Shown here piece after piece: positions 10,280 to 18,660 of a stretch of DNA of 40,579 nt. Numbering within the stretch: the first letter of the stretch is position 1; each line of letters begins with the position of its first letter. The notes beneath the pieces were generated by a model, which was given only the letters and a program-made list of their open reading frames with translations, made no database searches and was not told the origin of the DNA. This stretch comes from Bacteroidales bacterium (GTDB lineage: Bacteria; Bacteroidota; Bacteroidia; Bacteroidales; UBA7960), in the NCBI GenBank assembly GCA_003559855.1, contig PWJZ01000124.1:1-40579 (forward strand), given 5' to 3'. Made by a program: the position numbers and the translations under genes.

Positions 10280-10729
10280 TTATTTAATCTTGTTTGTTTT
10301 CCCTCCTTGAGCTTCTATAGCATTAATAGCGGAAGATGAAAAAGCATGTGCCGTTACTTCAAGCTTTGTTTTTAGTTCTCCGCGCCCTAATATCTTTACA
10401 ATATCCTTACGGGCTATAAGCCCGTTTTCATATAAAACAGCAGGATTAATTTCCGTAATGCCTTTCTTTTCAGCCAAATTTTGCAAAGCATCCAGATTCA
10501 CACCAATATACTCGGTACGATTGGGGTTTTTGAAACCGTATTTGGGCACCCGCCTCGCCAAAGGCATTTGACCCCCCTCATAACCAAACTTTCTTTTATA
10601 GCCCGATCGCGACTTGGAACCCTTATGACCCTTTGTGGAAGTGCCTCCTCTTCCTGATCCTTCGCCGCGACCAATCCTTTTTGGTTTCTTTATCGTACCC
10701 TTTGCCGGTTTCAAATTGCTTAAGTCCAT
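10280..10729 (-). CDS. rplO: Large ribosomal subunit protein L15
   Basis: uL15, a late 50S assembly protein, 149 residues. The N-terminus is the glycine- and lysine-rich MDLSNLKPAKGTIKKPKRIG with GRGEGSGRGGTSTKGHKGS, followed by GYEGGQMPLARRVPKYGFKN and a C-terminal domain ending in LEVTAHAFSSSAINAIEAQG. It starts one base after the rpmD stop and ends 5 bases before secY. Confidence 0.98.
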   Translation of the reverse strand: MDLSNLKPAKGTIKKPKRIGRGEGSGRGGTSTKGHKGSKSRSGYKRKFGYEGGQMPLARRVPKYGFKNPNRTEYIGVNLDALQNLAEKKGITEINPAVLYENGLIARKDIVKILGRGELKTKLEVTAHAFSSSAINAIEAQGGKTNKIK

Positions 10730-10730
10730 G

Positions 10731-10949
10731 TTATGCTACAGATTTATTTTTTTGTTTCCTTTTTTTCTTTGTAACTTCTTCAACAGAAACAAGATGTTTT
10801 ACTTTTTCAAGCATCCCGTCTATCTGTGGAGTGGCGTTGACAACAACCTGACGGTTGATTTTTCTTAAACCTAATGCCTTTATTGTCCGCGTTTGTTTTT
10901 CAGGTCTGTCAATAACACTTTTTATCTGTGTAATTCTGTATTTTTTCAT
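10731..10949 (-). CDS. rpmD: Large ribosomal subunit protein L30
   Basis: uL30, 72 residues. The first ~60 residues are the normal domain (KKYRITQIKSVIDRPEKQTR, TIKALGLRKINRQVVVNATP); a short lysine-rich tail (KKKRKQKNKS) extends past the usual ~60-residue end. rplO follows after one base. The 241-base gap before it is abnormal: rpsE and rpmD are usually adjacent in this operon. Confidence 0.97.
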   Translation of the reverse strand: MKKYRITQIKSVIDRPEKQTRTIKALGLRKINRQVVVNATPQIDGMLEKVKHLVSVEEVTKKKRKQKNKSVA

Positions 10950-11003
10950 TTCTCAATAATGAAATTAAACTTCTTGTTTCCAACAACTTATATTTGCCAA
11001 TTC

Positions 11004-11053
11004 TGTCGTATTTAGTTTTAATCCATTGAATCCTCATGCTTTATCAATTATCC
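11004..11053 (-). repeat. Copy B of a shared intergenic element before rpmD
   Basis: On the minus strand it reads GGATAATTGATAAAGCATGA, then GGATTCAATGGATTAAAAC and on to CGACA. It is alignable with the segments before rpmJ and rpmC. The ATGAGGATT block begins 88 bases before the rpmD start codon. Upstream of it, ATGAAAACATAATCCACCGA also resembles sequence in the rpmJ gap (ATGAAACCATCATTCACTAA), so similarity extends past the core. Confidence 0.55.
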
Positions 11054-11144
11054 TTTGAGAACTTCGGTGGATTATGTTTTCATTTTTTGTCCTTGCTTAT
11101 TTCTCTTTAATTTTAAAGTTCAATTATGTTCATTTTTAAAATAT

Positions 11145-11187
11145 TCTGTCGTTTGCACATATCATCTGAAACCTTATTTTCGACAGA
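11145..11187. other. Hairpin just after rpsE with a second competing partner
   Basis: TCTGTCG (11145-11151) and CGACAGA (11181-11187) form a perfect 7-bp stem directly after the rpsE stop. The ten-base word ATTCTGTCGT occurs at 11143-11152 and again at 11000-11009, inside the shared element. The CGACAGA strand could therefore pair with either copy, giving mutually exclusive short- and long-range structures in the rpsE-rpmD mRNA. This is inference from base pairing only. Confidence 0.4.
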
Positions 11188-11190
11188 TAT

Positions 11191-11709
11191 TCATCCGTTA
11201 AATACTTTCTGTACCGTTATTCCTCGTTGCTGGGCTACAGTAATAGGATCTCTAAGTTTACTTAAAGCATCGATTGTTGCTTTAACTACATTATGCGGAT
11301 TTGATGATCCTTTTGATTTTGCCAGGACGTCAGTGATTCCTACGCTTTCCATCACTGCTCTCATGGCTCCTCCTGCAATAACTCCGGTACCGTGCGCAGC
11401 CGGTTTTATAAGTACTTTTGCTCCGCTGAATTTGCCTTCCTGGCTGTGAGGTATTGTTCCCTTGTGAACCGGTACCTGGATCAGGTGTTTTTTGGCATCA
11501 TCAATTCCTTTGCTGATAGCAGTGGTAACCTCTCGCGCTTTACCAAGTCCGTAGCCTACAACACCGTTCTCATTCCCAACCACAACTATTGCTGAAAAAC
11601 TAAAAGTACGACCACCTTTGGTCACTTTCGTAACTCTCCTTATAGCTACCAATCGGTCTTTAAATTCAATCTCACTCGATTTGATCTTTTTAATGCTTGC
11701 GTTTGTCAT
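11191..11709 (-). CDS. rpsE: Small ribosomal subunit protein S5
   Basis: uS5, involved in decoding accuracy and mRNA entry, 172 residues. It has the double-stranded-RNA-binding-like N-domain ([40 protein letters not shown]) and the C-domain ([46 protein letters not shown], in adjoining parts). It starts 4 bases after rplR; a 241-base gap follows before rpmD. Confidence 0.98.
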   Translation of the reverse strand: MTNASIKKIKSSEIEFKDRLVAIRRVTKVTKGGRTFSFSAIVVVGNENGVVGYGLGKAREVTTAISKGIDDAKKHLIQVPVHKGTIPHSQEGKFSGAKVLIKPAAHGTGVIAGGAMRAVMESVGITDVLAKSKGSSNPHNVVKATIDALSKLRDPITVAQQRGITVQKVFNG

Positions 11710-11713
11710 AATA

Positions 11714-12070
11714 TTAAAAGTTTAATCCTCCTTCCCTGGCACCTTCAGCCAAAGACTTAACCCTGCCATGATATAAATAGCCATTCCGGTCGAAAACTAC
11801 TTTTTCGATACCTGATTCCCTCGCTTTTTTGGCAACAAGCTGGCCTACCTTTTTGGCAGCCTCTGTTTTATTTGCTTTTTCCAAATCAAGATCTTTAGCC
11901 AAAGATGAAGCTGATATTAAGGTTTTACCTTCAATATCATTGATTATCTGGGCATAAATTTGTTTATTGCTCCTGAATACTGTTAATCTTGGCTTGTCTG
12001 GCGTACCCTTTATTTTTTTTCTGACACTGTGCTTGATTTTCAAACGCCTTTTATCTTTTTTTGTTGCCAT
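11714..12070 (-). CDS. rplR: Large ribosomal subunit protein L18
   Basis: uL18, which binds 5S rRNA with L5, 118 residues. Motifs: [40 protein letters not shown], and the C-terminal [26 protein letters not shown] (in two adjoining parts), which is diagnostic. It lies 30 bases after rplF and 4 before rpsE. Confidence 0.98.
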   Translation of the reverse strand: MATKKDKRRLKIKHSVRKKIKGTPDKPRLTVFRSNKQIYAQIINDIEGKTLISASSLAKDLDLEKANKTEAAKKVGQLVAKKARESGIEKVVFDRNGYLYHGRVKSLAEGAREGGLNF

Positions 12071-12100
12071 TTTTTCAAAGTCTATTACAAAATTAATAAA

Positions 12101-12664
12101 TTACTTAGCAGCTGCTATGGCTGTTTTTCCGGCTTTTCTTCTTATTATTTCGCCGGCAAAACGAATGCCTTTTCCTTTATAAGGCTCAGGCTTCCTTAAT
12201 GAGCGTATCTTGGCGACTACCTGACCCAACAATTGCTTGTCAAATGATTCCAAAATGATTGTCGGGCTTTTACCCCTTTCGGTGATTGTCTGCACTTTGA
12301 TTTCTTCCGGCAGTTCTATAAATACCGAATGGGAATGCCCTGTTGAAAGTTCAAGTAACTGACCTGAATTTTGAGCCTTAAATCCCACACCTGCAAGCTC
12401 CAGAACGGTTTTGTATCCCTCCGAAACGCCAATAACCATATTGTTGACGAGCGCCCTGTAGAGCCCATGCAAAGCTTTAATTCTTTTCAGATCTGACGAA
12501 CGTTCAAAGTATATGGAATTATCTTCAACCCTGACTTTTATTTCAGGTTTTACAGATTGTTTTAGTTCTCCTTTCGGACCTTTTACTTCAACAACATTGT
12601 TGTCTGTAATATTAACCTCGACATTTTCCGGAATTGATATAGGCCAATTTCCAATACGTGACAT
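12101..12664 (-). CDS. rplF: Large ribosomal subunit protein L6
   Basis: uL6, located near the sarcin-ricin loop and factor-binding site, 187 residues. It starts MSRIGNWPISIPENVEV, contains VEVKGPKGELKQ, and has the C-terminal signature PEPYKGKGIRFAGEIIRRKA GK. Two similar RNA-binding-like domains are present as usual. A short Ala/Lys tail (TAIAAAK) ends the protein. Confidence 0.98.
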   Translation of the reverse strand: MSRIGNWPISIPENVEVNITDNNVVEVKGPKGELKQSVKPEIKVRVEDNSIYFERSSDLKRIKALHGLYRALVNNMVIGVSEGYKTVLELAGVGFKAQNSGQLLELSTGHSHSVFIELPEEIKVQTITERGKSPTIILESFDKQLLGQVVAKIRSLRKPEPYKGKGIRFAGEIIRRKAGKTAIAAAK

Positions 12665-12684
12665 AACTTAATTTCCTTTAATTT

Positions 12685-13083
12685 TTAACTGATAAAACAG
12701 ATTATTTCACCTCCCACTTTAAGCTTTTTTGCTTCCTTGTCGGTCATCAATCCCTTGGATGTGGATAAAATAGCTATGCCAAGTCCGTTTTGTACACGGG
12801 GCAGGTTATCACTATCGCAATACCTTCTGATACTTGGTCTGCTGATCCGTTCAAGTTGATTGATAGCCGGCAGCCGGGTAACCGGATGATATTTCAAGGC
12901 TATCTTAATGATTCCCTGCTTGTTGTCATCAACAAATTTATAATTCAATATATAACCTTTCTCAAAAAGGATTTTTGTTATTCCTTTTTTAAGATTAGAT
13001 GCAGGAATTTCAACAATCCTTTGTTTGTTTTTTATTGCATTTCTTATTCTGGTCAAAAAATCTGCTATCGGATCATTAATCAT
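12685..13083 (-). CDS. rpsH: Small ribosomal subunit protein S8
   Basis: uS8, a primary 16S rRNA-binding protein, 132 residues. It starts with MINDPIADFLTRIRNAIKNK and ends with GLGIAILSTSKGLMTDKEAK KLKVGGEIICFIS (adjoining parts), containing the conserved ISTSKG-type RNA-binding loop. S8 is the spc-operon repressor in E. coli; no matching mRNA site near rplE was recognised here. Confidence 0.98.
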   Translation of the reverse strand: MINDPIADFLTRIRNAIKNKQRIVEIPASNLKKGITKILFEKGYILNYKFVDDNKQGIIKIALKYHPVTRLPAINQLERISRPSIRRYCDSDNLPRVQNGLGIAILSTSKGLMTDKEAKKLKVGGEIICFIS

Positions 13084-13121
13084 TTCAAATTAAATAAAAT
13101 ATTCAACAAAGTTTTAATATA

Positions 13122-13391
13122 TTACCAGCTTGCTTTTTTAATTCCGGGTATAAGCCCGCTGTTAGCCATTTCTCTGAAATTTATACGGGAAATTCCAAAT
13201 TGTCTCATGTATCCTTTTGGACGTCCGGTAATTTTGCATCTGTTATGCAACCTGACGGGGGATGCGTTTTTTGGCAATTTTTGCAGACCTGCGTAATCGC
13301 CGACTGCTTTAAGTTCTGCTCTTTTTTTTGCATATTTTGCCACGAGACGTTCTCGTTTTCTTTCCCGTGCTTTCATTGATTCTTTTGCCAT
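13122..13391 (-). CDS. rpsN: Small ribosomal subunit protein S14 (zinc-free type)
   Basis: uS14, 89 residues, the long zinc-independent form: it lacks the two CxxC pairs of the 61-residue type. Motifs are [20 protein letters not shown], the central [20 protein letters not shown] and [20 protein letters not shown] with the terminal [11 protein letters not shown]. It lies between rplE (8-base gap) and rpsH (38-base gap). Confidence 0.98.
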   Translation of the reverse strand: MAKESMKARERKRERLVAKYAKKRAELKAVGDYAGLQKLPKNASPVRLHNRCKITGRPKGYMRQFGISRINFREMANSGLIPGIKKASW

Positions 13392-13399
13392 ATGTTATG

Positions 13400-13957
13400 T
13401 TAACTTTTTATGTTTTTAAATGGAAAACCAAACTCTCTGAGTAAGGCATATGCTTCCTTGTCGGTCTTGGCCGAAGTTACAATAACTATATCCATTCCCA
13501 TTATCTTGTTTACTTTATCTATATTTATTTCAGGGAATATGATCTGTTCGGAGATACCCATCGTAAAATTACCCCTTCCGTCAAAACCTTTCTCATTTAT
13601 TCCCCTGAAGTCCCTAATCCTTGGAATGGAAATGGAAATAAGCCTGTCTAAGTACTCATACATTCGTTTGCGCCTGAGGGTCAGCCTGCAACCAATGGGC
13701 ATGCCCCTGCGTAACTTGAAATTTGAGATATCCTTTTTAGAAACGGTTGTTACAGCTTGCTGCCCGGCTATAAGCGACATTTCTTCAACCGCAGTTTCAA
13801 TAAGCTTTTTGTCGGTAATGGCTTCCCCAACTCCCTGGTTAAGGCAAATCTTTGCCAATTTGGGTACTTCCATCACATTCTTGTATTGAAACTCTTCCAT
13901 TAGTTTGGGAACAATTTCCTTTAAATATTTTTCTCTGAGCCTTGGTAAATATTTCAT
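13400..13957 (-). CDS. rplE: Large ribosomal subunit protein L5
   Basis: uL5, which binds 5S rRNA and contacts P-site tRNA, 185 residues. Motifs: [54 protein letters not shown] (adjoining), [20 protein letters not shown] and [20 protein letters not shown]. It is full length. A 110-base gap separates it from rplX upstream; the gap holds only a small CCTGG-T-CCAGG palindrome at 14001-14011. Confidence 0.98.
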   Translation of the reverse strand: MKYLPRLREKYLKEIVPKLMEEFQYKNVMEVPKLAKICLNQGVGEAITDKKLIETAVEEMSLIAGQQAVTTVSKKDISNFKLRRGMPIGCRLTLRRKRMYEYLDRLISISIPRIRDFRGINEKGFDGRGNFTMGISEQIIFPEINIDKVNKIMGMDIVIVTSAKTDKEAYALLREFGFPFKNIKS

Positions 13958-14067
13958 TTCTTAATAATTCATTATTTTGTTTCGGCATTCATCAATTTTG
14001 CCTGGTCCAGGTTTACCTTATATGTCGATTATATTCAGGACACACTGGTTTGAACAAGGGGGTTATA

Positions 14068-14391
14068 TTATTTTATCACCTCCTCTGATTTTTTTGAATA
14101 ACGCACTAGTTTGCCGGTTGATTTATCAATTTTACGACCTATACGCGTCGGATTCCCCTGACCGTCAATAACCATAAGGTTTGCAATATTTATGGGGGCT
14201 TCTTTTTTAATTATGCCTCCCTGGGGGTTTGCGGCATTGGGCTTGCTATGCTTTGAAATAATGTTGATCCCTTCAACGATGGCACGTTTCTTTTTGATAT
14301 CGATATTAAGTACCCTGCCTTGCTGCCCTCTTGCATTACCGGCAATGACTTTTACGGTATCCCCTTTTTTTATATGTAACTTTGATTGCAT
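14068..14391 (-). CDS. rplX: Large ribosomal subunit protein L24
   Basis: uL24, an early 50S assembly initiator, 107 residues. It has the KOW motif near the N-terminus (IKKGDTVKVIAGNARGQQGR VLNIDIKKKRAIVEGINI, adjoining parts) and the HSKPNAANPQGGIIKKEAPI NIANLMV segment. It lies 16 bases after rplN. Confidence 0.98.
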   Translation of the reverse strand: MQSKLHIKKGDTVKVIAGNARGQQGRVLNIDIKKKRAIVEGINIISKHSKPNAANPQGGIIKKEAPINIANLMVIDGQGNPTRIGRKIDKSTGKLVRYSKKSEEVIK

Positions 14392-14407
14392 AATCTTAAT
14401 ATTTCTT

Positions 14408-14776
14408 TTAAAGTACTTCAGGTGCCAGAGATACGATTTTCATAAACTCTTTTTCTCGCAGCTCCCTTGCCACCGGTCCGAAAATTCTTGTTCCGCGCAT
14501 TTCTTCAGTGGCAGTCAGCAAAACAACAGCATTATCATCAAACCGAATATAGGAACCATCAGACCTTCTTACAGGATTTTTTGTTCTTACAACAACAGCC
14601 TTTGAAACCGTTCCTTTTTTAATATTTCCCGAAGGTAATGCACTTTTTACCGTAACGATGATTTTATCGCCTATATTGGCATATCTTTTTTTGGTACCTC
14701 CCAAAACCCTGATGCATAAAACTTCTTTAGCCCCACTGTTATCCGCTACCGCTAATCTTGATTCTTGTTGTATCAT
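14408..14776 (-). CDS. rplN: Large ribosomal subunit protein L14
   Basis: uL14, at the subunit interface, 122 residues, the usual length. It starts [20 protein letters not shown] and has the signature [46 protein letters not shown] and the C-terminal [28 protein letters not shown] (adjoining parts). It starts 2 bases after the rpsQ stop. Confidence 0.98.
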   Translation of the reverse strand: MIQQESRLAVADNSGAKEVLCIRVLGGTKKRYANIGDKIIVTVKSALPSGNIKKGTVSKAVVVRTKNPVRRSDGSYIRFDDNAVVLLTATEEMRGTRIFGPVARELREKEFMKIVSLAPEVL

Positions 14777-14778
14777 AA

Positions 14779-15036
14779 CTATTCTGCCCTTTCAAGTATT
14801 TCAACTAACCTCCAACATTTATTTTTTCCAAGTGGTCTTGTTTCCATGATACGAACAGTGTCGCCAGAATTACATTCATTTTTTTCATCATGAGCCGTCA
14901 GGCGTGTATATTTGTTAATGTATTTCCCGTATTTCGGATGTTTTACCCTGCGGGTAACTTTAACAATAATAGACTTTTGCATCTTATTGCTTGCAACTAT
15001 GCCCGTTCTTTCTTTTCTGTTATTTCTGGCTTCCAT
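14779..15036 (-). CDS. rpsQ: Small ribosomal subunit protein S17
   Basis: uS17, a primary 16S rRNA-binding OB-fold protein, 85 residues with the start chosen here. It begins [20 protein letters not shown] and carries the signature [24 protein letters not shown] (adjoining). The frame is open for 23 more codons upstream to 15105, but that part overlaps rpmC and does not resemble S17; the ATG at 15034-15036 lies one base after the rpmC stop, the expected spacing. Confidence 0.96.
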   Translation of the reverse strand: MEARNNRKERTGIVASNKMQKSIIVKVTRRVKHPKYGKYINKYTRLTAHDEKNECNSGDTVRIMETRPLGKNKCWRLVEILERAE

Positions 15037-15037
15037 G

Positions 15038-15253
15038 TTATTGTTTTGTTGATTTATTCGACTTCTCAATTTCCCTTTTTTTAAGCTCTGTTTTGATCCT
15101 GGCAATAATTTTCCTGTATGCCGGAATTTTCATAGGATTTTCCAGTGGCGAAACGGCATGGTTAAGCCTTAGTTTGGTCAAATGTTTTTTTTCCTCTTCC
15201 AGCCTTTCCTCAAGGTCGCTGGTAGTCATCTCGCGTATTACTCCTGGTTTCAT
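15038..15253 (-). CDS. rpmC: Large ribosomal subunit protein L29
   Basis: uL29, near the peptide exit tunnel and part of the trigger-factor/SRP docking site, 71 residues. Two antiparallel helices are evident ([50 protein letters not shown], adjoining). rpsQ follows after one base. rplP and rpmC are normally adjacent or overlapping; here 262 bases separate them, containing a promoter-like sequence and one of the three shared elements. Confidence 0.96.
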   Translation of the reverse strand: MKPGVIREMTTSDLEERLEEEKKHLTKLRLNHAVSPLENPMKIPAYRKIIARIKTELKKREIEKSNKSTKQ

Positions 15254-15296
15254 TTATCTAAAGCGTATTTAAACTTTTGATTTTTATTTGTTAAAT

Positions 15297-15348
15297 TGCC
15301 ATTTTTTATTTTAAACACATGAAATCCTCATAATTAGTTCATTATCTT
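15297..15348 (-). repeat. Copy C of a shared intergenic element before rpmC
   Basis: On the minus strand it reads AAGATAATGAACTAATTATG, then AGGATTTCATGTGTTTAAAA and on to TGGCA. It aligns with the copies before rpmJ and rpmD (TAATGA, ATGAGGATT, CATG, TTAAAA). The ATGAGGATT block begins 78 bases before the rpmC start. It is the most diverged of the three. Confidence 0.5.
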
Positions 15349-15483
15349 TTCAAACGTTCGTTAATGAGGTATTCATTTCAGTATTTTTTGTTTACTTCTT
15401 GCAAACAGTTCCGAATAGACGAACAATTTTCAGTTATTCATATATTCGAAATACAGGGTTAAAAAAAGCTTCAAAAAAGGCTG

Positions 15484-15512
15484 CAAAGATACAAAGAATT
15501 AATATTAACAAA
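15484..15512 (-). promoter_or_regulatory. Internal promoter between rplP and rpmC
   Basis: On the minus strand: TTTG (15509-15512), a 17-base spacer, then TATCTTTG (15484-15491). This matches the Bacteroidetes sigma-ABfr consensus (TTTG at -33, TAnnTTTG at -7). It lies directly after the rplP stop codon and would start transcription near 15477, giving a leader of about 220 bases before rpmC that contains shared element copy C. It would allow rpmC onwards to be expressed apart from the upstream S10-type genes. Confidence 0.68.
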
Positions 15513-15515
15513 AAA

Positions 15516-15938
15516 TTATTCTTCAACATAATCTCTTCGAACTACAAATTTTGTTTTCACGGGCAGTTTTTGAGAGCCTAATCTGAGGGCTTCTCTGGCA
15601 GTTTCGAGGTTCACGCCTTCGGCTTCGAACAATATTCGGCCGGGAGAAACCCGCGCAACGAAAAATTCGGGAGCTCCTTTTCCCTTACCCATACGAACCT
15701 CGGCAGGTTTTTTGGTAACAGGCTTGTCAGGAAACACCCTGATCCAGAGTTGTCCTTCTCGTTTCATATGTCTTGTAATAGCCTGGCGTGCAGCCTCCAG
15801 TTGTCGCCCTGTAACCCATGATGTTTGCAAAGATTTTATGCCAAATGAGCCGAATGACAACTCGGCACCACCCTTGGTGTTGCCTTTCATCCTGCCCTTC
15901 TGTTGTTTCCTGTATTTGGTTTTCTTCGGCTGTAACAT
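15516..15938 (-). CDS. rplP: Large ribosomal subunit protein L16
   Basis: uL16, near the A site and 5S rRNA, 140 residues. Motifs: [60 protein letters not shown] (adjoining), [20 protein letters not shown] and [16 protein letters not shown]. It follows rpsC by 44 bases. It ends in TAA, and the -33 box of the internal promoter begins three bases beyond it. Confidence 0.98.
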   Translation of the reverse strand: MLQPKKTKYRKQQKGRMKGNTKGGAELSFGSFGIKSLQTSWVTGRQLEAARQAITRHMKREGQLWIRVFPDKPVTKKPAEVRMGKGKGAPEFFVARVSPGRILFEAEGVNLETAREALRLGSQKLPVKTKFVVRRDYVEE

Positions 15939-15982
15939 TATATGAAAAATTTAAAATACTTTATTAATAAAAATATTGAAAA

Positions 15983-16693
15983 TTATTTTTTTCTTTTTCC
16001 CCTGAATCGTCCTTCAGTTTGACTTTTTCCCTTAAAAGATTCTTCAATAAAAGGAGTTAATTCTTTTTTACCGAATATTTCACCTTTACAAACCCAAACT
16101 TTTACACCTGTTCTGCCATATGTTGTGTGAGCTTCCGTCATGGCGTAATCGATATCTGCCCTGAGAGTATGCAAAGGTATTCGCCCTTCCTTGTATGTTT
16201 CACTGCGTGCCATTTCAGCTCCTGCGAGCCGCCCCGAAACGGTTATCTTGATACCTTCGGCACCCATACGCATAGTGGAAGCAATTGCAGTTTTAACGGC
16301 ACGCCTGAAGGAAATTCGTCCTTCTATTTGCCTGGCAACATTATTAGCTATCAATACGGCATCCATCTCGGGTCTTTTTATTTCCGAAATATTTATTTGT
16401 ACCTCTTTCTGTGTAAGCTTTTTCAACTCTTCCTTTAACTTGTCAACTTCCTGGCCGCCTTTGCCGATTATCAAGCCGGGACGGGCAGTGTTGATAGTAA
16501 CCGTAATGAGCTTTAAGGTTCTTTCTATGATGATCTTTGAAATACTGGCTTTAGCAAGGCGGGCATGCAGATATTTCCTTATCTTGTCATCTTCAACAAG
16601 TTTGGATTCATATTTTTTGCCTCCATACCAGTTGGAATCCCAACCTTTGATAATGCCTAGCCTAAGACCAATAGGATTAGTTTTTTGACCCAT
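15983..16693 (-). CDS. rpsC: Small ribosomal subunit protein S3
   Basis: uS3, part of the mRNA entry helicase of the 30S head, 236 residues. It starts [20 protein letters not shown], has the KH domain ([20 protein letters not shown] with GxxG = GKGG) and the C-terminal domain ([55 protein letters not shown]), then a basic tail. It follows rplV by 17 bases. Confidence 0.98.
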   Translation of the reverse strand: MGQKTNPIGLRLGIIKGWDSNWYGGKKYESKLVEDDKIRKYLHARLAKASISKIIIERTLKLITVTINTARPGLIIGKGGQEVDKLKEELKKLTQKEVQINISEIKRPEMDAVLIANNVARQIEGRISFRRAVKTAIASTMRMGAEGIKITVSGRLAGAEMARSETYKEGRIPLHTLRADIDYAMTEAHTTYGRTGVKVWVCKGEIFGKKELTPFIEESFKGKSQTEGRFRGKRKK

Positions 16694-16710
16694 ATTTATA
16701 TTATTTTTTT

Positions 16711-17151
16711 TTAAATATTTTTATCTTCCTTTTCAGTAATTTCTGTTTGTTCGACCGGTTTTTTACTGTCAATCACGAGTGTTACGTGGTTTGATCTTTT
16801 TCTTATTCTGTGTGCTCTGCCTTGTGGTGCCGGCCTTATCCTTTTCAACATTCTGGCGCTGTCAACATATATTTCTTTAACGTAAAGATTACTTTCTTCG
16901 ATCCTGACACCTTCGTTTTTACTTTGCCAGTTTGCAATGGCTGACAGAAGCAGTTTTTCAAGACGCTGAGCCGCTTCTTTTTTGGTAAACCTAAGTATGC
17001 TAAGCGCTTTGTCAACATCTTTGCCCCTGATCAAATCAGCAACCAATCGCATCTTACGTGGCGATGTAGGGCAGTTGTTCAACCTGGCAAAAAATCGCAA
17101 TTTACGTTCTTCTTTTAACTTTTCAGCTCTTAGATGTTTTCGTACTCCCAT
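16711..17151 (-). CDS. rplV: Large ribosomal subunit protein L22
   Basis: uL22, which lines the peptide exit tunnel; 146 residues. The tunnel beta-hairpin is recognisable in [31 protein letters not shown] (adjoining parts). The N-terminus carries about 20 extra charged residues ([20 protein letters not shown]) before the core ([20 protein letters not shown]), and a short acidic/lysine tail extends the C-terminus. No macrolide-type deletion is seen in the hairpin, judged by eye. Confidence 0.97.
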   Translation of the reverse strand: MGVRKHLRAEKLKEERKLRFFARLNNCPTSPRKMRLVADLIRGKDVDKALSILRFTKKEAAQRLEKLLLSAIANWQSKNEGVRIEESNLYVKEIYVDSARMLKRIRPAPQGRAHRIRKRSNHVTLVIDSKKPVEQTEITEKEDKNI

Positions 17152-17171
17152 TATTCTAAAGTATTTGAGAA

Positions 17172-17450
17172 TTATTTTTTTGCTTTATCTTTTTTTCCGG
17201 CATGACCTCTAAAAATGCGTGTTGGTGCGAACTCACCCAACTTGTGGCCTACCATGTTTTCGGTTATATAAACCGGGATAAATTTATTACCATTATGTAC
17301 GGCAATAGTCTGACCGACAAAATCGGGCGATATCATGGAAGCTCTTGACCAGGTTTTTATAACCGTTTTTTTCTTTCTGGCTGCCATTGCCAACACCTTT
17401 TTTTCAAGCTTGTAATTTATGTATGGTCCTTTTTTAAGCGATCTGCTCAT
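17172..17450 (-). CDS. rpsS: Small ribosomal subunit protein S19
   Basis: uS19 of the 30S head, 92 residues. Diagnostic: [39 protein letters not shown]-type central segment, [20 protein letters not shown] and [20 protein letters not shown]. It lies between rplB (39-base gap) and rplV (20-base gap). Confidence 0.98.
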   Translation of the reverse strand: MSRSLKKGPYINYKLEKKVLAMAARKKKTVIKTWSRASMISPDFVGQTIAVHNGNKFIPVYITENMVGHKLGEFAPTRIFRGHAGKKDKAKK

Positions 17451-17489
17451 ATTTAAAGCAATTTAAGATTTTACAGTTCAAATAAAATT

Positions 17490-18314
17490 TTATTTTTTTC
17501 TTCTTTCCACTATAAGTTTGTTTGAAAGCTTTTTTCTGTTTCGGGTTTTATACCCTTTGGCAGGTATTCCTTTCCTGCTTCTGGGCAGTCCTCCGCTTGA
17601 TTTTCCTTCACCTCCGCCCATTGGGTGGTCGACCGGGTTCATGACCGTACCTCTGGTTCGTGGTCTGCGTCCAAGCCATCTGGCGCGTCCGGCTTTGCCT
17701 GACATAATGTGCATGTGATCCGGGTTGGACACACTTCCAATTGTTGCCCTGCACGATACGAGTACCATCCTGATTTCGCCGGAGGGGAGCTTTAATACGG
17801 CGTATTTCCCTTCGCGTGAGGTGAGCTGGGCGTATGAACCGGCACTTCGAGCCATCTTTGCTCCCTGACCCGGCTTTAATTCTACATTATGCACAACACT
17901 TCCCAGCGGTATGTTCTTGAGAAACAAGGTGTTGCCAACATCCGGCGTAGCCTTTTCACCTGATATGATGCTTTGCCCTACCTGGATACCGCTTGGCGCA
18001 ATAATATAACGTTTCTCACCATCAGCATATGTAACAAGAGCAATGCGTGCCGAACGGTTAGGATCGTATTCTACGGTTTTTACCTTAGCCAGTATACCAT
18101 CTTTATCGCGCTTAAAATCAACAATACGATACTTTTTCTTATGACCGCCACCTATATAACGCATTGTCATTTTGCCGCTGTTATTCCTACCTCCTGTTCT
18201 TTGCTTGCCAACCAACAGGCTCTTTTCGGGTTTGGAGGTAGTTATCTCCCCAAAGTCGCTTATCATTTTAAATCTTTGACCCGGTGTGGTTGGCTTGAAT
18301 TTTCGTAAACCCAT
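17490..18314 (-). CDS. rplB: Large ribosomal subunit protein L2
   Basis: uL2, which is needed for subunit joining and peptidyl transfer; 274 residues. Motifs: the N-terminal [59 protein letters not shown], and the conserved histidine region [20 protein letters not shown]. The C-terminus is basic ([14 protein letters not shown]). It lies 15 bases after rplW. Confidence 0.98.
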   Translation of the reverse strand: MGLRKFKPTTPGQRFKMISDFGEITTSKPEKSLLVGKQRTGGRNNSGKMTMRYIGGGHKKKYRIVDFKRDKDGILAKVKTVEYDPNRSARIALVTYADGEKRYIIAPSGIQVGQSIISGEKATPDVGNTLFLKNIPLGSVVHNVELKPGQGAKMARSAGSYAQLTSREGKYAVLKLPSGEIRMVLVSCRATIGSVSNPDHMHIMSGKAGRARWLGRRPRTRGTVMNPVDHPMGGGEGKSSGGLPRSRKGIPAKGYKTRNRKKLSNKLIVERRKK

Positions 18315-18329
18315 TTTTCAGATCTTTTC

Positions 18330-18623
18330 TTAAACGTTACTGTAAAAATCAATTGTTTCTCCTTCCGCAACCGTCACAATAGCTTTTTTAAAGCTGCTTG
18401 ACCTTCCTTCCCTGAAGCCTGTTTTGGTATAACGTACCTTGCGTTTACCCATATAGTTCATTGTACGTACAGACTCAACCGAAACATCATACATTTCCTC
18501 GACAGCTTTCTTGATCTGCCTTTTTGATGCTTTCTTATCAACAACAAATCCGTACCTGCTAGGGTACTTTTCTGTTATAGCTGTCATTTTCTCGGTAATT
18601 AATGGTTTTATAAGGATTTCCAT
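18330..18623 (-). CDS. rplW: Large ribosomal subunit protein L23
   Basis: uL23, at the tunnel exit, a docking site for trigger factor and SRP; 97 residues. Motifs: IKPLITEKMTAITEKYPSRY, FVVDKKASKRQIKKAVEEMY DVSVESVRTMNYMGKRK (adjoining). It follows rplD by 37 bases and precedes rplB by 15. Confidence 0.98.
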   Translation of the reverse strand: MEILIKPLITEKMTAITEKYPSRYGFVVDKKASKRQIKKAVEEMYDVSVESVRTMNYMGKRKVRYTKTGFREGRSSSFKKAIVTVAEGETIDFYSNV

Positions 18624-18660
18624 TTTTAATATATTTTGCTTATTAAAGCAATTATTATCT

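Noticed and set aside
14001-14011. CCTGG-T-CCAGG palindrome in the rplX-rplE gap as an operator
   Set aside because: Five-base arms with a one-base centre are likely by chance, and nothing around supports a regulatory site.
7662-15348. CRISPR repeats
   Set aside because: The three related elements are kilobases apart, diverged, and not separated by regular spacers.
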